A stretch of 64,000 nucleotides of DNA, taken from assembly GCA_963715285.1 (NCBI GenBank), contig CAVQRU010000015.1, forward strand, positions 24,730-88,729, read 5' to 3'. Position 1 is the stretch's first letter. Each line of letters opens with the position of its first letter. The translations under genes were made by a program, and so were the position numbers. The notes under the pieces were generated by a model. The model saw nothing but the letters and a program-made list of their open reading frames with translations, did not search any database and was not told the origin of the DNA. Origin of the DNA: Sva-07 sp963715285 (GTDB lineage Bacteria; Actinomycetota; Acidimicrobiia; Acidimicrobiales; Ilumatobacteraceae). Positions 63,267 through 64,000 of the stretch are shown in pieces.

Positions 63267-63642
63267 GACTCACCTCCAACCTCACCAATCGTCCACGAGA
63301 AGTGGCGCCGCAAGAGGCCAACGTCAGCTGGCGGCGCGCCCGTGTTGCGCTTCCGCTCATGAGCGATGAGGGACGAACGAGACGCTCGCACGGGACTTGG
63401 TCGAGCGCTACCGGCAGGCAGACGAGGACCGCTACATTGAGCGCCTGACTGCGCTGTTCGCCGCCGACGCCGAGGTGCGATGGACGGGTGGGGCCGGTGA
63501 GTGACGCACCAAAGCGACCAACGAGTTGACTCGTCCATCGAGTACCCCACGCTGCGAAGCCCCTGCTGGGCACTCGAGCGTCGCCACCAGGCCGATGGGT
63601 CTGGTTCGAGGACCCTCGACCGGTCGGGCTCCGTGGGAGTCG
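63267..63642. other. 376-base gap with a possible NTF2-like remnant
   Basis: A short plus-strand frame at about 63,380-63,504 reads ARDLVERYRQADEDRYIERL then TALFAADAEVRW and stops. It resembles the first helices of a SnoaL-like protein without a start or an end. No other gene was seen. Confidence 0.4.
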
Positions 63643-63948
63643 TCACGACCGATCCGGTACCCAGTCGTGTTGGACGACGACGTGCTCGCCGACGACCTTG
63701 GTTGCATGGTCCTCGACGTAGCGCCTGTGGAGCGGATGGTCGACGTACCGCCGGGCCGACGCGAAGCTCGGCGAAGTCCATCACCACCACGAAATCGAAA
63801 TTGCCGTCGAAGTGGCCGGCGTCGTCCCCCCACGTCATCGTCTCAGCTCGGGGATCTCACGCAATCGTTCGAGCGCGTCGCGTAGGTCCTGCTTCGACTC
63901 CGGCGAGACGCCCTCGGCCCATCGGAACGCAACCACCTGGCGGAACAT
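63643..63948 (-). pseudogene. Dabb (stress-responsive alpha/beta barrel) gene with two frameshifts
   Basis: Three frames together give a normal Dabb protein: MFRQVVAFRWAEGVSPESKQ to REIPELR, then MTWGDDAGHFDGNFDFVVVM, then SARRYVDHPLHRRYVEDHAT to DWVPDRS. Shifts lie near 63,838 and 63,768. Each part fits the family, so the gene is recent and either decayed or badly sequenced. Confidence 0.72.
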
Positions 63949-64000
63949 CGGTGCACGTTACCGCGCCCCCTGACGGCACGTTCTTCGGATCCTGCCGCCT

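Overview
High-GC actinobacterial chromosome. Genes such as the actinobacterial-type glucan phosphorylase, a mycothiol-dependent isomerase-like protein, TldD/TldE, MeaB and many class III cyclase domains suggest an Acidimicrobiia-like (Ilumatobacter-type) lineage. That placement is inferred from gene content and was not tested. No rRNA, tRNA, phage gene, transposase or CRISPR array was recognised.

Region 1 (about 1-24.3 kb) is compact housekeeping sequence. It holds molybdenum cofactor genes (moaC partial, moaA, moeA), galU, an FmdB-like protein that has lost all its cysteines, a SAF/CpaB-like protein, an apparent tldD-tldE-PHP operon, a thioesterase-like gene, a thiamine diphosphate enzyme and a PAP2-type membrane protein. 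A galactose/glycogen block follows (galT, glgB, a GT4 synthase-like gene, glgP). Then come an MFS transporter, a YjbR-like protein, enoyl-CoA hydratase, UspA, meaB and a NifU-like protein. Galactose-1-phosphate enters through GalT, GalU makes UDP-glucose, and GlgB, the GT4 enzyme and GlgP build and degrade storage glucan. A tandem 50-bp palindromic element sits at 10.2 kb.

Region 2 (about 24.3-38 kb) is looser. Secreted lipoproteins, a flavodoxin, NTF2-like proteins, lipase-like hydrolases, an amidohydrolase, three GNAT acetyltransferases and a glycosyltransferase are mixed with gene remnants: a cyclase with an internal deletion, a GNAT tail and an ABC substrate-binding protein tail.

Region 3 (about 38-56 kb) is the most unusual. 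Four nearly identical 110-bp elements, plus several shortened relatives, all lie in the same orientation between short units of one to a few accessory genes. Their ends (CAAC...GCAC and GTGATCGCGTT) pair with each other while the middle varies in length, and in three copies the left end is a perfect RYYYAAC box. This resembles integron attC sites. I propose a cassette-array-like region (or integrase-less cluster), but no integrase is visible and the fit to attC is partial. Genes in the units include a cupin, two alpha/beta-hydrolase-cyclase fusions, a kinase-like protein, a sulfotransferase, GNATs, a cyclic-nucleotide-binding protein, an adenosine-specific kinase, a TetR/VOC pair with a perfect operator palindrome, two paralogous DUF2652-like cyclase-related genes, and an RHH-MazF toxin-antitoxin pair.

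Region 4 (about 56.6-64 kb) has a stand-alone Clp N-domain protein, secreted lipoproteins, a DinB protein, a large cyclase/NB-ARC/TPR signalling ATPase, a frameshifted lipoprotein made of two duplicated modules, and a decayed Dabb gene.
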